The notes under the pieces: model-generated
Told to the model about the DNA's origin: nothing
The model's input: only the letters and a program-made list of their open reading frames with translations
Databases searched by the model: none
Source: Helicobacter bizzozeronii CCUG 35545
GTDB lineage: Bacteria > Campylobacterota > Campylobacteria > Campylobacterales > Helicobacteraceae
Reading direction: 5' to 3'
NCBI GenBank assembly: GCA_000263275.1
Contig: CAGP01000103.1
Coordinates: forward strand, 1 to 32,663
DNA length: 32,663 nt
Translations under genes and position numbers: made by a program
In this document: piece after piece, positions 8,203-17,936 of the stretch
Position numbering within the stretch: the stretch's first letter is position 1
Layout: each line of letters opens with the position of its first letter

Positions 8203-9033
8203 CTAATGGGATTGTGCGTAGAGGTGGTAAAAATCATTAGTGGCTTGCACAAAGCCGTGCATGTTCCCACAATCATAACGCTTGCCCTGAAACTTGTAAG
8301 CTAGAACTAGCTTACTTTGAGCTTGTTGCAAGAGCGCGTCTGTGATTTGGATTTCGTTATTCTTGCCCGGGGGGGTGTTTTTGAGCACTTCAAAAATATC
8401 GGGGGTTAAGATATAACGCCCGATCACGGCTAGATTGCTGGGGGCTTCCTCAGGCTTGGGCTTTTCGACCATGTCTTTTACTTGATAAACCCCGTTGGCA
8501 ATTTCTTGCCCACAAATCACGCCGTATTGGTGCACCTCCTCTAGTGCCACTTCCTCAATGGCAACAATGCAACATTGGTATTTGGCATATAAATCCACCA
8601 TTTGGCGTAAAACCCCAAAGCCCGGTGCATTGACACACAGATCATCAGCTAAGATCACACAAAAGGGCTCATTGCCAATCAAGGTTTGGGCGGTGTGGAT
8701 GGCATGCCCTAATCCTTTCATCTCGTTTTGGCGGGTGTAGGAAAAACGGCAAGTCTGCATGATGGTGCGAATCCCGGCTAAGGATTGTTCTTTGTTGGTC
8801 CCATTGATTTGGTGCTCTAATTCATAGCTAATATCAAAATGATCTTCAATGGCGCGCTTGCCCCGCCCGGTTACAATCGCCATTGTGTCGCAACCCGCCT
8901 CCATCGCCTCCTCCACGCCATATTGGATCAAGGGCTTATTGGCAATGGGGAGCATTTCTTTAGGCATAGCCTTTGTGGCGGGTAAAAAGCGCGTGCCATA
9001 CCCAGCAGCAGGGAAAAGGCATTTTTTAATCAT
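8203..9033 (-). CDS. galU: UTP-glucose-1-phosphate uridylyltransferase
   Basis: Makes UDP-glucose from UTP and glucose 1-phosphate in the cytoplasm, supplying sugar for lipopolysaccharide and other glycans. The 276-residue protein is full length. The nucleotide-binding start is PAAGYGTRFLPATKAMPKEM, followed by the conserved IVTGRGKRAIEDHFD, the metal-site region ILADDLCV and the VEKPKPEEAPS motif typical of bacterial GalU. ATG at 9033 overlaps the end of slt by four bases (ATGA), indicating translational coupling. No frameshift is seen. Confidence 0.95.
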   Translation of the reverse strand: MIKKCLFPAAGYGTRFLPATKAMPKEMLPIANKPLIQYGVEEAMEAGCDTMAIVTGRGKRAIEDHFDISYELEHQINGTNKEQSLAGIRTIMQTCRFSYTRQNEMKGLGHAIHTAQTLIGNEPFCVILADDLCVNAPGFGVLRQMVDLYAKYQCCIVAIEEVALEEVHQYGVICGQEIANGVYQVKDMVEKPKPEEAPSNLAVIGRYILTPDIFEVLKNTPPGKNNEIQITDALLQQAQSKLVLAYKFQGKRYDCGNMHGFVQATNDFYHLYAQSH

Positions 9034-10702
9034 GGAGTGTCCTTAAGAGTGGCATCAAAAAAGGCGTTGATGTCAAAATGGTGGGGTTGTCCTTGCTCAT
9101 CTGCAAAGAGTTTTTGGTAGATAATATAATTTGCCATGACCTTTTGCCCATAGAGGCGTGTTTCATTGTAAGGAACAAGCTCCATACTCAGCCATGGTTC
9201 AAATTTGCGTTGGCGGGTGAAAAAATGCCTCTCTCTTATAAGATGGCGGAAAAACTTAGGCCCGCCATTGTAAGAATAAGCCACAAAAAGCGGGTGTTTA
9301 AATTCCTCTTTTAAGTAATTGAGGTAATAATTCCCAAAGACTAGGGCGATCTTGGGGTTGAACATATCGGTTAGTTTGGTGGGTCCTGTGCCAATCTGGC
9401 GGGCAAAGGGGGCGACATTAAAGGGCATGATCTGCATTAGCCCCAGCGCATAGGAGCGCGAGATCAAAGCGGGCAATAAAAGACTCTCTTGGCGCGCCAC
9501 AGCGTAAGCCAAAGCCTTTTCAGGCACGCTTTTCCAAGAGATGATCCCCTCATAGGGGGCTAAAAAATAGTTCCGTTGTTTGTTGTAGTAGCGATCCAAA
9601 AAATAAAGCCAAGTGGGGGGTGGTTTGCGTTGTCTTAAGGGGTTCTAGGGCTTTTAAAAAGGCATTTTTATCTTGAATGGCTAAAATTTTATCCCTTAAA
9701 ATCTGCCATTCAAAGGGGTCTTTGATGTCAAAGTTAGGTTGTTTGTGCCTAATGCCCTCTAGGGTGCTCACAATTTTGTATTTGGGGGTGGTGCCCAGAT
9801 TCAAATTCGCATAAATGCTGAAGAGATCGGGGGAGGTGCTTTGGCTTAGGGTGTGTAGGTAGGTTTTGTTGTGGCTCACTAGGTATTGCCAAAAGAGGGC
9901 TCTATTTTTCAAAAAGCTACCATCTGCTTCTTGCTCAGAGCGTTTAAAATACTCTAAAGCCAAGCTGAGTTCATCATGCATCGCCGCATTCAAGCCCAAA
10001 ATGAAAAAAAGTCTTGGAATCAGAATGGGTGATGCGCGCTTGGGCTAGGGATTTTTTGAAGTGTGAAAAGCGCGCGTCCCGCACAATGCGCCGGAGAATA
10101 TCATTAAAAGCCGAGTCATTTTGGTCGGCTAGATGGGCGAGGGTTTTAGGATTGATGGCGTGGTCTAAGAGATTGAGGCGTTGCCTGTAGGAGAGTGCAT
10201 TATAAATGCTACTCAGCGTGGAGGCATTAGCTCTTAAGACCTCTTGGGTCATATCCGAGCTTAAGAGAACCTTCATGATCGCATGCAATTTAGGGTGTGT
10301 TTGGGCGATCTTTTCTTGCATAAATAATAAAAATTCCCGATCGGTTGGGTTATGCGCATGCCTTAAAATGCGCCCAATGCTCAAGCCCGTGGCGATGCAT
10401 TTGTTATTTTGCAAGCTCAACTCTTTAAGCGAGAGTCCATAACATGCATTGCCCGGTGGCGTGGGGAGGGCTTTTTTAGCCACCATCGCTGCTTGGATAC
10501 GCGCGCTCTTGCTATTCACCAGCCTATAAGCCTCTTGGGCCTCCTCAGCTGTGGTGCTCTTTTCTTGCAAAAACATCCAAATATAAAAGTCCCGTGCAAT
10601 CCCTTTGGGCTTGCTTTTGAGGAAATCTAGGGTGATCTCTTGGGCTAAAAGCGTGCTGGCAAACATGCCTACTAAAAGTGCAATTTTAACAATGGGGCGC
10701 AT
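9030..10702 (-). CDS. slt: soluble lytic murein transglycosylase (two frameshifts)
   Basis: Periplasmic enzyme that cleaves peptidoglycan glycan strands to anhydro-muropeptides. The protein has a signal peptide (IVKIALLVGMFASTLLA), a long helical superhelix region, and a C-terminal SLT domain. The domain has the catalytic Glu in AVARQESLL (about residue 405) plus SYALGLMQIMP and VAYSYNGGP. Two overcalls split it: A7 at 10004-10010 (repair joins SKTFF to ILGLNAAMHDE) and A6 at 9598-9603 (repair joins HLALF to LDRYYNKQRNYF). The corrected length is 556 residues, normal for Helicobacter Slt. It begins two bases after yggT and overlaps galU by four. Both shifts look like sequencing errors. Confidence 0.9.
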
Positions 10703-10704
10703 GG

Positions 10705-10998
10705 TTATCCTCGCGAATAGGCAAATAATAACTGCACTAGGGTCATGTTGGTAAATTGCAAAAAGATAACCACGGCTAAAGGGGAGAGATCGATCCCATT
10801 GAACACCACAAAGGGCATGAGCTGGCGGACTTTTTGGAAGAGCGGTTCGGTGAGGCGATAGAGCATTTGCACGATCACATTAGAGGGATCGGGGCGGATG
10901 AAACTCAGCACAGAGGCGATGATCACAATCCACATGTAAAGGTTGATAAGACTATGTAAAATCGTTGCCAATGCGCCTAAGATGGTGCTAGTGATCAT
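10705..10998 (-). CDS. YggT family small membrane protein
   Basis: A 97-residue inner-membrane protein with two hydrophobic segments (about residues 12-34 and 66-88), separated by the family motif of the type FIRPDPSNVIVQMLYRLTEPLFQKVRQLMP. YggT proteins have no firmly established activity; they have been linked to envelope organisation and osmotic tolerance in some bacteria. ATG at 10998 overlaps the gltX stop by four bases, and slt starts two bases after its stop, so it is inside a tightly coupled operon. Confidence 0.88.
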   Translation of the reverse strand: MITSTILGALATILHSLINLYMWIVIIASVLSFIRPDPSNVIVQMLYRLTEPLFQKVRQLMPFVVFNGIDLSPLAVVIFLQFTNMTLVQLLFAYSRG

Positions 10999-12330
10999 CG
11001 ATCGCCCTTTAAGACTAAAATGCCATCTAAAAAGGGCTTGAGATGGGGGTAAAGCAGGGCTAATTCCACGCCGTGCAACTCACCGGTGAGCAAGAGGCGC
11101 AGGGGCTTAAAAAAATCCTTGCCCTTGAGTTGGCTTTTTGCCATCGCTAGTTGTTTAAACTCTGTAAAATCTGCACAAGCGGGCATGCTTTTAAGCACGC
11201 TGAATAATTGCAAAGCTTGTTGTTTAAAATCGCGATCGCCCTCTTGCTGGCTAATGTCTTTGGGCGCAAAGAGCGCATGCAATTTGGCTTGCAATTCGGC
11301 TAGCGTGCTGCACTCTTGTAAGAAAAGTCGGGCCAGTTGGGCTTTTTGGGGGTGATCTAGCTTTAAAAGTGCGCCTAATTCCTCAAGGCTTAGGCACTCT
11401 AAGTGGCGGTGGTTGAGGTGGCGCAGATAGGCTAGATCAAATCTTGCCCCCGCTGGGCTCACGCGTTCCATTTGCAACCACTGAGTCGCCTCTTGCAGGC
11501 TAAAAAGTTCGCTAGGGGGGTTATAACCCAAAGAGAGCAGATAATTAGCAATACTTTGGGGTAAAAAACCTTCTTGGATGAGCCACTCCACGCTGGAGGC
11601 GGCATTTCTTTTGCTCATCTTTTTGCCATCCTCAAAGTTTAACAAAATGGGCAAATGGGCGTATAAGAGATTTTGGGGGGGCAAATTGAGCGTGCGCCTT
11701 AGAGCTTGTTGGATCAAAATCTGTTTGGGGGTGTTGCTGACATGATCCTCGCCCCGAATGATGTAGCTGATCTTGTAGGTCAAATCATCGCACGCACAAG
11801 CGAAATTGTAGGTCGGGGTGTTATTGGATCGCAAAATTACAAAGCTATCTAATTCAAAGGGATCAAAGCTTAACGCCCCCTTGATCACATCCTGAAATTG
11901 CAGGCGTTGCGTGCCACCCTTTAGGCGCACCACCGGGTGGGGGTTGCTCTTTTGTTCTATGAGTGCCCAAGAATCCTCATAGCGGAAGGGCTTATTAGCT
12001 TGCAAGGCTTCTTGCTTTTTGGTTTCTAAAAATGCGGGGGTGCAGTGGCAATAAAAAAGCCTCCCCATGGTCTAGGAGTTTTTGGGCATATTCTAAATGT
12101 GTGGGCAAATTCGCACTCTGATAGACCAAATGATCCCAAGAAATGCCCATGCTCTCTAGGATTTTTAAAATCTCTTGATCTTTGCCGGGGATATTGCGCT
12201 CCAAGTCAGTATCTTCAATGCGCACCATCAGGGGTTTTTGCAGTTGCCTAGCCACCACAAAATTAAACAAGGCAACCCGCAGATTCCCAATGTGCATGCT
12301 TCCAGTCGGGGAGGGCGCAAAACGCAACAT
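10995..12330 (-). CDS. gltX2: glutamyl-tRNA synthetase, GltX2 type (one frameshift)
   Basis: Class I aminoacyl-tRNA synthetase. The HIGH motif appears as [12 protein letters not shown] and the KMSKS motif as [11 protein letters not shown]. The sequence around [30 protein letters not shown] resembles the second Helicobacter GltX. That paralogue is known in H. pylori to charge tRNA-Gln with glutamate for later amidation by GatCAB. The frame breaks at A6, 12053-12058 on the plus strand; one deletion joins DHGEAF to [10 protein letters not shown] and gives 444 residues. It heads the leftward operon, with a TATAAT at 12356-12351 and AAAGG eight bases before ATG 12330. The assignment as GltX2 rather than GltX1 rests on motif wording and on yggT/slt/galU as neighbours. 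Confidence 0.88.
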
Positions 12331-12350
12331 TCTAAAGCCTTTTTGGAAAG

Positions 12351-12356
12351 ATTATA
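12351..12356 (-). promoter_or_regulatory. -10 element (TATAAT) for the gltX2 operon
   Basis: A perfect TATAAT on the minus strand lies 20 bases before the gltX2 ATG, with no TG extension and a weak TTTACT about 18 bases upstream. The rest of the 215-base gap to the outer membrane protein gene (12357-12546) shows no clear gene. Confidence 0.6.
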
Positions 12357-12546
12357 TCTAAAATGGTGTTTTAAAGTAAAGGTATATTTTTACAGCCTTT
12401 CCATTAATTGCCAAACACCCCAAAAGTCCAAAATCCTCAAAAGCCCATGCAAAAACGCCATGTTTGCAAACTACAAAACCCACGGAAAACCCAAAACAAC
12501 AATTCTGTTCCAAGTGGCGGGGCTGTAAGGTTTGTGATGATCTAAG

Positions 12547-13570
12547 CTAAAACAAATACGCATAACTCACATAAAATTCATCGCGGCGTGTGGTGCTAAG
12601 ACCTTGTTTGAGGGTTTGTTGTGTGCCGGGATCGTGGTTGCCATAGTTATACCAGTTATTTGCGGTGATCTTGTAATAGGGGAATTTCCAGCCGATGTTG
12701 ATGCGGTTATGCTTGCCTAAGTAGAGTTGGTAGCCCACATTGACAAAAAAAGCCCCCCCCAGCAGCAAAAAAGCGTGTTTTGGGGTTATAGCCCAGTGCG
12801 CCCAAAACCTCATTTTTAAACGCATCGCTCCAAAGCATGGCGTATTCCACGCCCCCGCCCACAAACACGCCCATTTTGAAAAAGAACATCTTGGCATAGA
12901 CTCGTTTGAGCCAATAATCTAAGGGGATATTTAAAAAGACATCCACATTCAGCCCAAAGGTCATAAAGTGTGCGGGCGTGTTGAGTAACACAGCTTGGGG
13001 GTTGGGCGTGGGGCATAATCCTAAGGGGTTATTGGCACTAAGAGGGGCACAAGGGGAAGAGTAGCTAGGGGGCACGCCTAAATTAGTGCCGGGGATAGCT
13101 TTTAACGGATTAGGACTAGGCATGGTCTCAGGAATTGCATTCCCTGTTGTGGGGTCGATGGCTTTGATGTATTGGGGGTTGTAGTTTTGCCCGCCCTTAT
13201 TTTGCACCTTGTAACGGCTGCCTAAGTTGGCATTGGCATATTCTAGCGTGCCATAAACCCGCAAGCCACTGATGGCAAATTTATCAAAAAAGATTTCATC
13301 GCCTATGGTGTAGGTGAAGGCAAAACCCGCACTTTTTTTAGGGCTTGTTTTATAAAACCCCGTGATTTCATCGCCCTTACACAGACTTTTAGGGCATACC
13401 GGTTGGCTACTATTAGGCATAGTGCTAGGGTTGCTCATGCTCACTTGTTGGCTAAAGGTGCTCTCAAACCCACCCACATAGCCAAAACGCACACCCGTGA
13501 AAACATGGTTTTTGAGCGCCCCCAAGGGCTGTAACAAGCCTAGAACGATAAAAACAAGCCACCTCATCAT
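12547..13570 (-). CDS. Helicobacter outer membrane beta-barrel protein (frameshift at G8)
   Basis: Predicted outer-membrane porin/adhesin-type protein of the Helicobacter Hof/Hor kind; exact family not certain. It has a signal peptide (RWLVFIVLGLLQPLGA), a mature start NHVFTGVRFGYVGGF, alternating beta-strand pattern, and an outer-membrane C-terminal signature FYVSYAYLF ending in Phe. A loop contains two Cys pairs (CPKSLC and CAPLS...LC). The frame breaks at G8 on the coding strand (12753-12760); removing one G joins RFFAAGG to AFFVNVGYQLYLGK and gives 340 residues. ATG at 13570 overlaps the dus stop (ATGA). A short G tract in a surface protein could be a real switch, but the same kind of break occurs in essential genes here. 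Confidence 0.75.
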
Positions 13571-14558
13571 ATACTTTGCTGATTCAAGGTGATAATTTGG
13601 GGCAGGTTATCTAGGGGTGTTGCCGTGCTAAAAAATTCCTCAATCTGCACACGGCTTTTTTTGGGGGCAGGTCATGGAATTGACCACGCCTTTAAATGCG
13701 CTGGCTTGGGCGTGCCCTTTGGCATAAGCGTGCAAGTTTTTACGGAACATCACCACCCCCCGATCCCCATAAAAAGCCACCATCTTATCAAAATGCTCCA
13801 AGACCAAATCTTTTTTCACCACGGCGGGTAATTCCTCCGTGTTGTGCTTGATCTGCCAAAAAATCCATGGCTTAATAAGGCTTGCCCGCCCGATCATCAC
13901 GCCTTGCGCCCCCGTGTAATTGAGCACTTCTCTAGCCTTAGAGGCGCTATCAATCTCACCATTGGCAATTAAGGGCTTATTTAAAATGGCGCGCATTGCC
14001 CGCACGCTCTCATAGTCAATTCTCTCTTTTTTGTAGCGATCAGCCCGTGTGCGTGCATGCACCACCACAAAATCCACAGGGGCATCATTGAGCGCATGGG
14101 CGATCTCTAGGGGGATTTTAGACTCAAAGCCCAAGCGCACTTTCACGCTGGTATAAGGTTTATTGGTGTTTTCTTTAATCACCCTTAAGAGTTGCACCAA
14201 GTGTTTTAAATCCTTGAGTAACCCGCTCCCATTGCCATGATTAGCCACTTTGGGCGCAGGGCAACCACAATTAAAATCTAAAATATCAATCCCCCCCACT
14301 CCGTTAAGCAACTCCACCGCCCTTTGCACGATCTCAGGTTTAGAGCCCGCAATTTGCACGCTAAAGGGGTTTTCTTCTGGGGAGCGCGCCCACATCTTGG
14401 CATTTTTTTTCAAAGGCATAGACCAGTGCATGGGAGCTAACCATTTCACTCACGGTAACATCTACTCCAAAGCGTTTCACTACACTTCTAAAGGGCAAGT
14501 CCGTATAACCCGCTAGGGGGGCTAGGAATAACAAATTATCAAAATGGAGTTTAGACAT
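13567..14558 (-). CDS. dus: tRNA-dihydrouridine synthase (two frameshifts)
   Basis: Flavoenzyme that reduces uridines in the tRNA D-loop to dihydrouridine. Seen features: start LFLAPLAGYTDLPFRSVVKRFG with the FMN-site region, catalytic Cys in DFNCGCPAPKV, VKVRLGF, VVHARTR, and NGEIDS/GVMIGRASL in the barrel. One break is in T8 at 14403-14410 (repair joins YAFEK to NAKMWARSPEENPF). The other is at T7/G5, 13656-13667 (repair gives RVQIEEFFSTATPLDNLPQI). Corrected length is 329 residues. ATG at 14558 is chosen because it matches the family start; a TTG-type upstream extension to 14600 would overlap pcnB. The stop overlaps the next gene's ATG, so the two are coupled. Which uridine it targets is not clear. 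Confidence 0.87.
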
Positions 14559-14572
14559 AAAGATTATTTTAG

Positions 14573-15799
14573 CTAATCTTGTCTTAATTTGTCTGCCCAC
14601 CTACGGGCTAGGGCGAACAAGCAGGGCAACTCATTAGGGGTTTGCTCCAAAATCACGCTTTGCAAACAATATTGCAAGCATGCCTTAAATTGCGCGCCCT
14701 TTAGCCCGATTGCCTTTAAATGCTTGCCCTTGATTTTTAAAAACTCTAAGGAATAGACCGCCTGCTTAGTTTCTTTAAGGTGTGTTCTTAGTGCCACGCT
14801 TAAGGGCTGGTTGGTGCTGGCTAGCCAACCTAAAAACGCCCGGAATGCGCTCAAACTTAAAATTTGTAATTGTTGTTTCACCCAAACTCTATTCCCACAA
14901 GGGCGGGCATTTTGGATATAGGCATGGAGTTTGTTGAGGGCTTTGGTGGTTTTTTTAGGGAGTCTGAGGTGTTCTTGCAAGGTGTTAAGCTGGGTGGGGT
15001 TTAAGTGCTGGCTACACACTAAAAGCCTTGAGAGCAAATTAGGCGGGGTGTTGCCTAGATTTTTTAGATGGCTAGAGCACAGAGGCACGCCCAAAAAAGA
15101 TTCCAAGATTTCTTGGTAATCCACACACACCACACCCGCAAAATTGCCTAGTAAAAGTTTGCAAAACTCGTTTGTGATGCGTTCTTTAGCGATGCGTGCT
15201 AGCAGGGGGGCATGTTGGATCAAGGCATGCGCGCTTTGGGGCTCGATCACAAAGCCTAGCGTGCTTGCCAAACGCAAGACTCTTAAAATCCGCAAGGCAT
15301 CTTCTTGCAAACGCACAGAGGGGTTGCCCACCAGCCTTAAAAGGCGCGCCTTGAGATCTTTAAGCCCGCCATGCAAGTCCAAAAGCCCCTTTGTGGGGTG
15401 CAAGGCTAGGGCGTTGATGCTAAGATCACGCCGTTTTAAATCCAACTCAATGGAGCGCACAAAGGACACGCTTTGTGGGTGGCGGCAGTCATGATAATCG
15501 CTCTCTTGCCTAAAAGTGGTGATCTCAAAAAATTGGCGTTGGTGATACACGCCCAAAGTGCCAAATGCCTTAGCATGCTTTAAAATTTTAAGTCTGGGAA
15601 TGCCCCTTAAAAGCGCGCTTAATTCCTCAGGGGTGGCACTGCTAGCCAGATCGTAATCCTTAGGTTTCTTGCCCAACAACAAATCGCGCACACCCCCCCC
15701 CACCACATAGGCTTCAAAACCGCCCTCTTCAATATAAGCATGCAATGTTAAAAGGGTTTTGGGGAGTTTGCGCACCAAATGCCTATAGGGGTGATCCAA
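14573..15799 (-). CDS. CCA tRNA nucleotidyltransferase / poly(A) polymerase family protein
   Basis: A 408-residue class II nucleotidyltransferase. The head domain shows VVGGGVRDLLLGKKPKDYDLASSATPEEL with the catalytic DYD, then EITTFRQESDY, RRDLSINALAL and the nucleotide-binding EDALRILRVLRLA helix. The frame is intact. In Helicobacter this gene is annotated as pcnB or CCA-adding enzyme. All nine tRNA genes in this window already encode CCA, so a tRNA 3'-end repair role is more likely than de novo addition, though polyadenylation cannot be excluded. It leads a leftward group with dus and the outer membrane protein, dus starting 14 bases after its stop. Confidence 0.85.
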   Translation of the reverse strand: MDHPYRHLVRKLPKTLLTLHAYIEEGGFEAYVVGGGVRDLLLGKKPKDYDLASSATPEELSALLRGIPRLKILKHAKAFGTLGVYHQRQFFEITTFRQESDYHDCRHPQSVSFVRSIELDLKRRDLSINALALHPTKGLLDLHGGLKDLKARLLRLVGNPSVRLQEDALRILRVLRLASTLGFVIEPQSAHALIQHAPLLARIAKERITNEFCKLLLGNFAGVVCVDYQEILESFLGVPLCSSHLKNLGNTPPNLLSRLLVCSQHLNPTQLNTLQEHLRLPKKTTKALNKLHAYIQNARPCGNRVWVKQQLQILSLSAFRAFLGWLASTNQPLSVALRTHLKETKQAVYSLEFLKIKGKHLKAIGLKGAQFKACLQYCLQSVILEQTPNELPCLFALARRWADKLRQD

Positions 15800-15817
15800 G
15801 TGAAAGCCCTTATCTTT

Positions 15818-15825
15818 GCTATAAT
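15818..15825 (+). promoter_or_regulatory. extended -10 promoter for queC
   Basis: TGCTATAAT ends at 15825, 24 bases before the queC ATG, in the 50-base divergent gap between pcnB and queC. It has the extended -10 form typical of Helicobacter housekeeping promoters. No preQ1 riboswitch-like fold is evident in this short leader. Confidence 0.65.
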
Positions 15826-15849
15826 GGGCTATTTTAACAAAGAGAAACC

Positions 15850-16584
15850 ATGTTTAACCCTTTTGACATCTCCGCCTTGTTAGCCACTTCTTTTGAGGGC
15901 AGTTGTGTCCTCTGTTTTAGTGGCGGGCAAGATAGCACCACTCTAGCCCTTTGGGGCAAACACGCCTTTAAACAAGTGCATTTGCTAGGCTTTAATTACG
16001 CCCAAAAACATGCCATTGAGTTAGAACAAGCCCAAAAGATCGCCCAGTTGCTCCATTTGCCCTATACATGCCTCTCTTTGGATTTTTTAGCCTCCATAAG
16101 TGCTTCTGCCCTCTTTACACACAGCACAGAGAGCATGCAAGCTAGCCACCCACGCAACCCCAACTTACCCGCCTCTTTTGTGCCCGATCGCAATGCGCTA
16201 TTTTTGACCCTCGCACACGCCTACGCCTTCAATGTGGGGGCAGATTTTGTATTAGTGGGGGTTTCCCAGCAAGATTATAGCGGTTACTTTGATTGCCGTG
16301 AGGGCTTCATTGCCAGCATGCAGGAGAGTTTAAACTTAGGGGCTTTTGGGAGCAAGGAGGGCATTGGCATTTTAGCCCCTTTGATGTTTGCTAGCAAAGC
16401 CCAAGAATTCCAGTTAGCCCAAGAGTTGGGGGGGTTAGACTTGGTGCTAGAGCATAGCCACACCTGCTATGAGGGTGTGCGGGATCAAAAACATGTTTAT
16501 GGCTATGGGTGCGGGGTGTGCCCGGCTTGTGCCTTACGCCAAAAGGGTTATGCAGAGTTTTTAGAATATTATAAGCAAAATTGA
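15850..16584 (+). CDS. queC: 7-cyano-7-deazaguanine synthase QueC
   Basis: Cytoplasmic ATP-dependent enzyme that converts 7-carboxy-7-deazaguanine to preQ0 in queuosine tRNA-modification synthesis. The 244-residue protein has the PP-loop ATP site SGGQDST (residues 24-30), the conserved [18 protein letters not shown], and the C-terminal zinc site from Cys residues in HTCYEG and [11 protein letters not shown]. The frame is intact and the start ATG at 15850 has a weak AGAG ribosome site. Other queuosine genes are not adjacent. It precedes cbpA, which has its own promoter. Confidence 0.95.
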   Translation: MFNPFDISALLATSFEGSCVLCFSGGQDSTTLALWGKHAFKQVHLLGFNYAQKHAIELEQAQKIAQLLHLPYTCLSLDFLASISASALFTHSTESMQASHPRNPNLPASFVPDRNALFLTLAHAYAFNVGADFVLVGVSQQDYSGYFDCREGFIASMQESLNLGAFGSKEGIGILAPLMFASKAQEFQLAQELGGLDLVLEHSHTCYEGVRDQKHVYGYGCGVCPACALRQKGYAEFLEYYKQN

Positions 16585-16614
16585 CACTATAAGACTAAAG
16601 TTTTATGCTATAAT
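16580..16614 (+). promoter_or_regulatory. cbpA-hspR promoter with HAIR-like HspR operator
   Basis: An extended -10, TGCTATAAT, ends at 16614. Just upstream, halves ATTGACA (16580-16586) and ACTAAAG (16594-16600) are separated by seven bases, the spacing of the HspR operator HAIR (CTTGAGT-N7-ACTCAAG). The right half matches 6 of 7 bases and the left 4 of 7. The site covers the -35 region, where repression by HspR would act. In H. pylori HspR is known to repress cbp-hspR; use of this degenerate site is inferred. Confidence 0.5.
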
Positions 16615-16641
16615 GTGCTTTAATTCATACAAAGGATTCAG

Positions 16642-17523
16642 ATGGGAAAAAGTTTATACGGCACTTTAGAAGTGGGCGAGGGGGCGAGCAATGAAGAGAT
16701 CAAAAAGTCTTATCGGCGTTTGGCGCGCAAATACCACCCAGATTTAAACAAGGGCAAGGAGGCAGAGGAGAAGTTTAAGGAGATCAACGCTGCTTATGAG
16801 ATTTTGAGCGATCCGCAAAAACGCGCCCAATACGACCAATTTGGAGATAACATGTTTGGCGGGCAGAATTTTAGCGATTTTGCACGCGCTCAAGGGCGCA
16901 ATGCCAATTTTGATGATATTTTATCCCAAATCTTTGGGGGTGGGGGCTTTAGAGCGGGGGGCTTTAACATGGGGGGCATGGGGGGTGGGGGCTTTGGCAA
17001 CTTTGGGGATTTTGGCTTTGCAGAAAATTTAGATATCCAAGTGGAAATCCAGATTGCCCTAAGAGAGGCGGTTTTAGGCGCAAAACGCAAAATCCAGCTC
17101 CAACATGATAGTTTTGAGATCAAAATCCCTGCTGGGGTCAAGGAGGGCGAGGTGTTGCGCGCACGGGGGCGGGGACACCAGCAGGGCAGGATGCAAGGCG
17201 ATGTGCTCTTAAAAGTGCATGTGCTGGAGGATAGCGAATACACCAGAGAGGGAGACGATCTCATTAAATCCTTTGATCTGCCCTTAAAAGTTGCGCTTTT
17301 TGGGGGCAAGGTGCAGGTGGAAACTTTGCATAAGGAAGTGAGTTTGAAAATCCCGCCCAATACCAAAAACGCCCAAAAATTCCGCCTCAAAGAATTGGGG
17401 GTTAAAAACCGCAAGAGTGGGAACATGGGGGATTTATACCTAAAGGCTAATGTGATCTTGCCCCACACCGATAGCATGAGCGCGCAATTTAAGCAAGTCT
17501 TGCAAGAACAATTAAAGGATTAG
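16642..17523 (+). CDS. cbpA: DnaJ-like co-chaperone, curved DNA-binding protein CbpA
   Basis: Heat-shock co-chaperone that works with DnaK; in H. pylori CbpA also modulates the repressor HspR. The 293-residue protein has an N-terminal J domain with HPD at residues 32-34 ([13 protein letters not shown]), a glycine/phenylalanine-rich linker (about 73-127), and the two C-terminal substrate-binding beta domains. There is no cysteine-rich zinc domain, so this is a CbpA-type rather than a full DnaJ. The linker is encoded by runs of up to six G. The frame is intact. ATG at 16642 has AAGGA eight bases upstream, and hspR begins two bases after the stop. Confidence 0.93.
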   Translation: MGKSLYGTLEVGEGASNEEIKKSYRRLARKYHPDLNKGKEAEEKFKEINAAYEILSDPQKRAQYDQFGDNMFGGQNFSDFARAQGRNANFDDILSQIFGGGGFRAGGFNMGGMGGGGFGNFGDFGFAENLDIQVEIQIALREAVLGAKRKIQLQHDSFEIKIPAGVKEGEVLRARGRGHQQGRMQGDVLLKVHVLEDSEYTREGDDLIKSFDLPLKVALFGGKVQVETLHKEVSLKIPPNTKNAQKFRLKELGVKNRKSGNMGDLYLKANVILPHTDSMSAQFKQVLQEQLKD

Positions 17524-17525
17524 GC

Positions 17526-17891
17526 ATGGTGGATTATGACGCACCGCTTTATTTGATCAGCGTAGTGGCTAAGATTTTGGGCGTGCATCCCCAGACCCTA
17601 CGCCAATATGAAAAAGAGGGGCTAGTAGAGCCTAAACGCACCGATGGGAAAATGCGCCTTTATTCGCAAAGAGATGTGGATAAGATCAAGACGATCTTAC
17701 GCCTAACCCGTGATATGGGCGTGAATTTAGCGGGGGTGGATATTATTTTGCGTTTAAAAGAACGCCTAGATGAGCTTGATAGCCTGAATGAGCAACTCCA
17801 AGCCCACATGAAAAAACACGCCCCCACCCCCACAGAGACCAAACAAATCCAAAAAACTTCCTATGAGCTGATTTTATTTAAGAAGTCTTAA
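17526..17891 (+). CDS. hspR: heat-shock transcriptional repressor HspR (MerR family)
   Basis: DNA-binding repressor of heat-shock operons in epsilon-proteobacteria. The 121-residue protein has a MerR helix-turn-helix and wing: LISVVAKILGVHPQTLRQYEKEGL, then KMRLYSQRDVDKIKTILRLTRDMGV. A coiled-coil helix (about residues 75-100) and a short basic tail LILFKKS follow. It is two bases downstream of cbpA and shares its promoter, so it is likely autoregulated through the HAIR-like site at 16580-16600. A terminator follows at 17897. Confidence 0.93.
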   Translation: MVDYDAPLYLISVVAKILGVHPQTLRQYEKEGLVEPKRTDGKMRLYSQRDVDKIKTILRLTRDMGVNLAGVDIILRLKERLDELDSLNEQLQAHMKKHAPTPTETKQIQKTSYELILFKKS

Positions 17892-17896
17892 AACAC

Positions 17897-17922
17897 AGAG
17901 TGGGACTCAAACCCACTCTTTG
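17897..17922. terminator. stem-loop terminator between convergent hspR and lipoprotein genes
   Basis: AGAGTGGG (17897-17904) and CCCACTCT (17912-17919) form an 8-bp stem with a 7-base loop, followed by T residues on the plus strand. It can serve both hspR and the convergent lipoprotein gene ending at 17937. Confidence 0.75.
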
Positions 17923-17936
17923 ACTTTATATGCCTT

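Noticed and set aside
12357-12546. Possible small gene or RNA between the outer membrane protein and gltX2
   Set aside because: A C/A-rich stretch with no ribosome site, conserved frame or stable stem that I can support.
15800-15849. preQ1 riboswitch before queC
   Set aside because: The 50-base divergent gap holds a promoter and no recognisable aptamer stem-loop.
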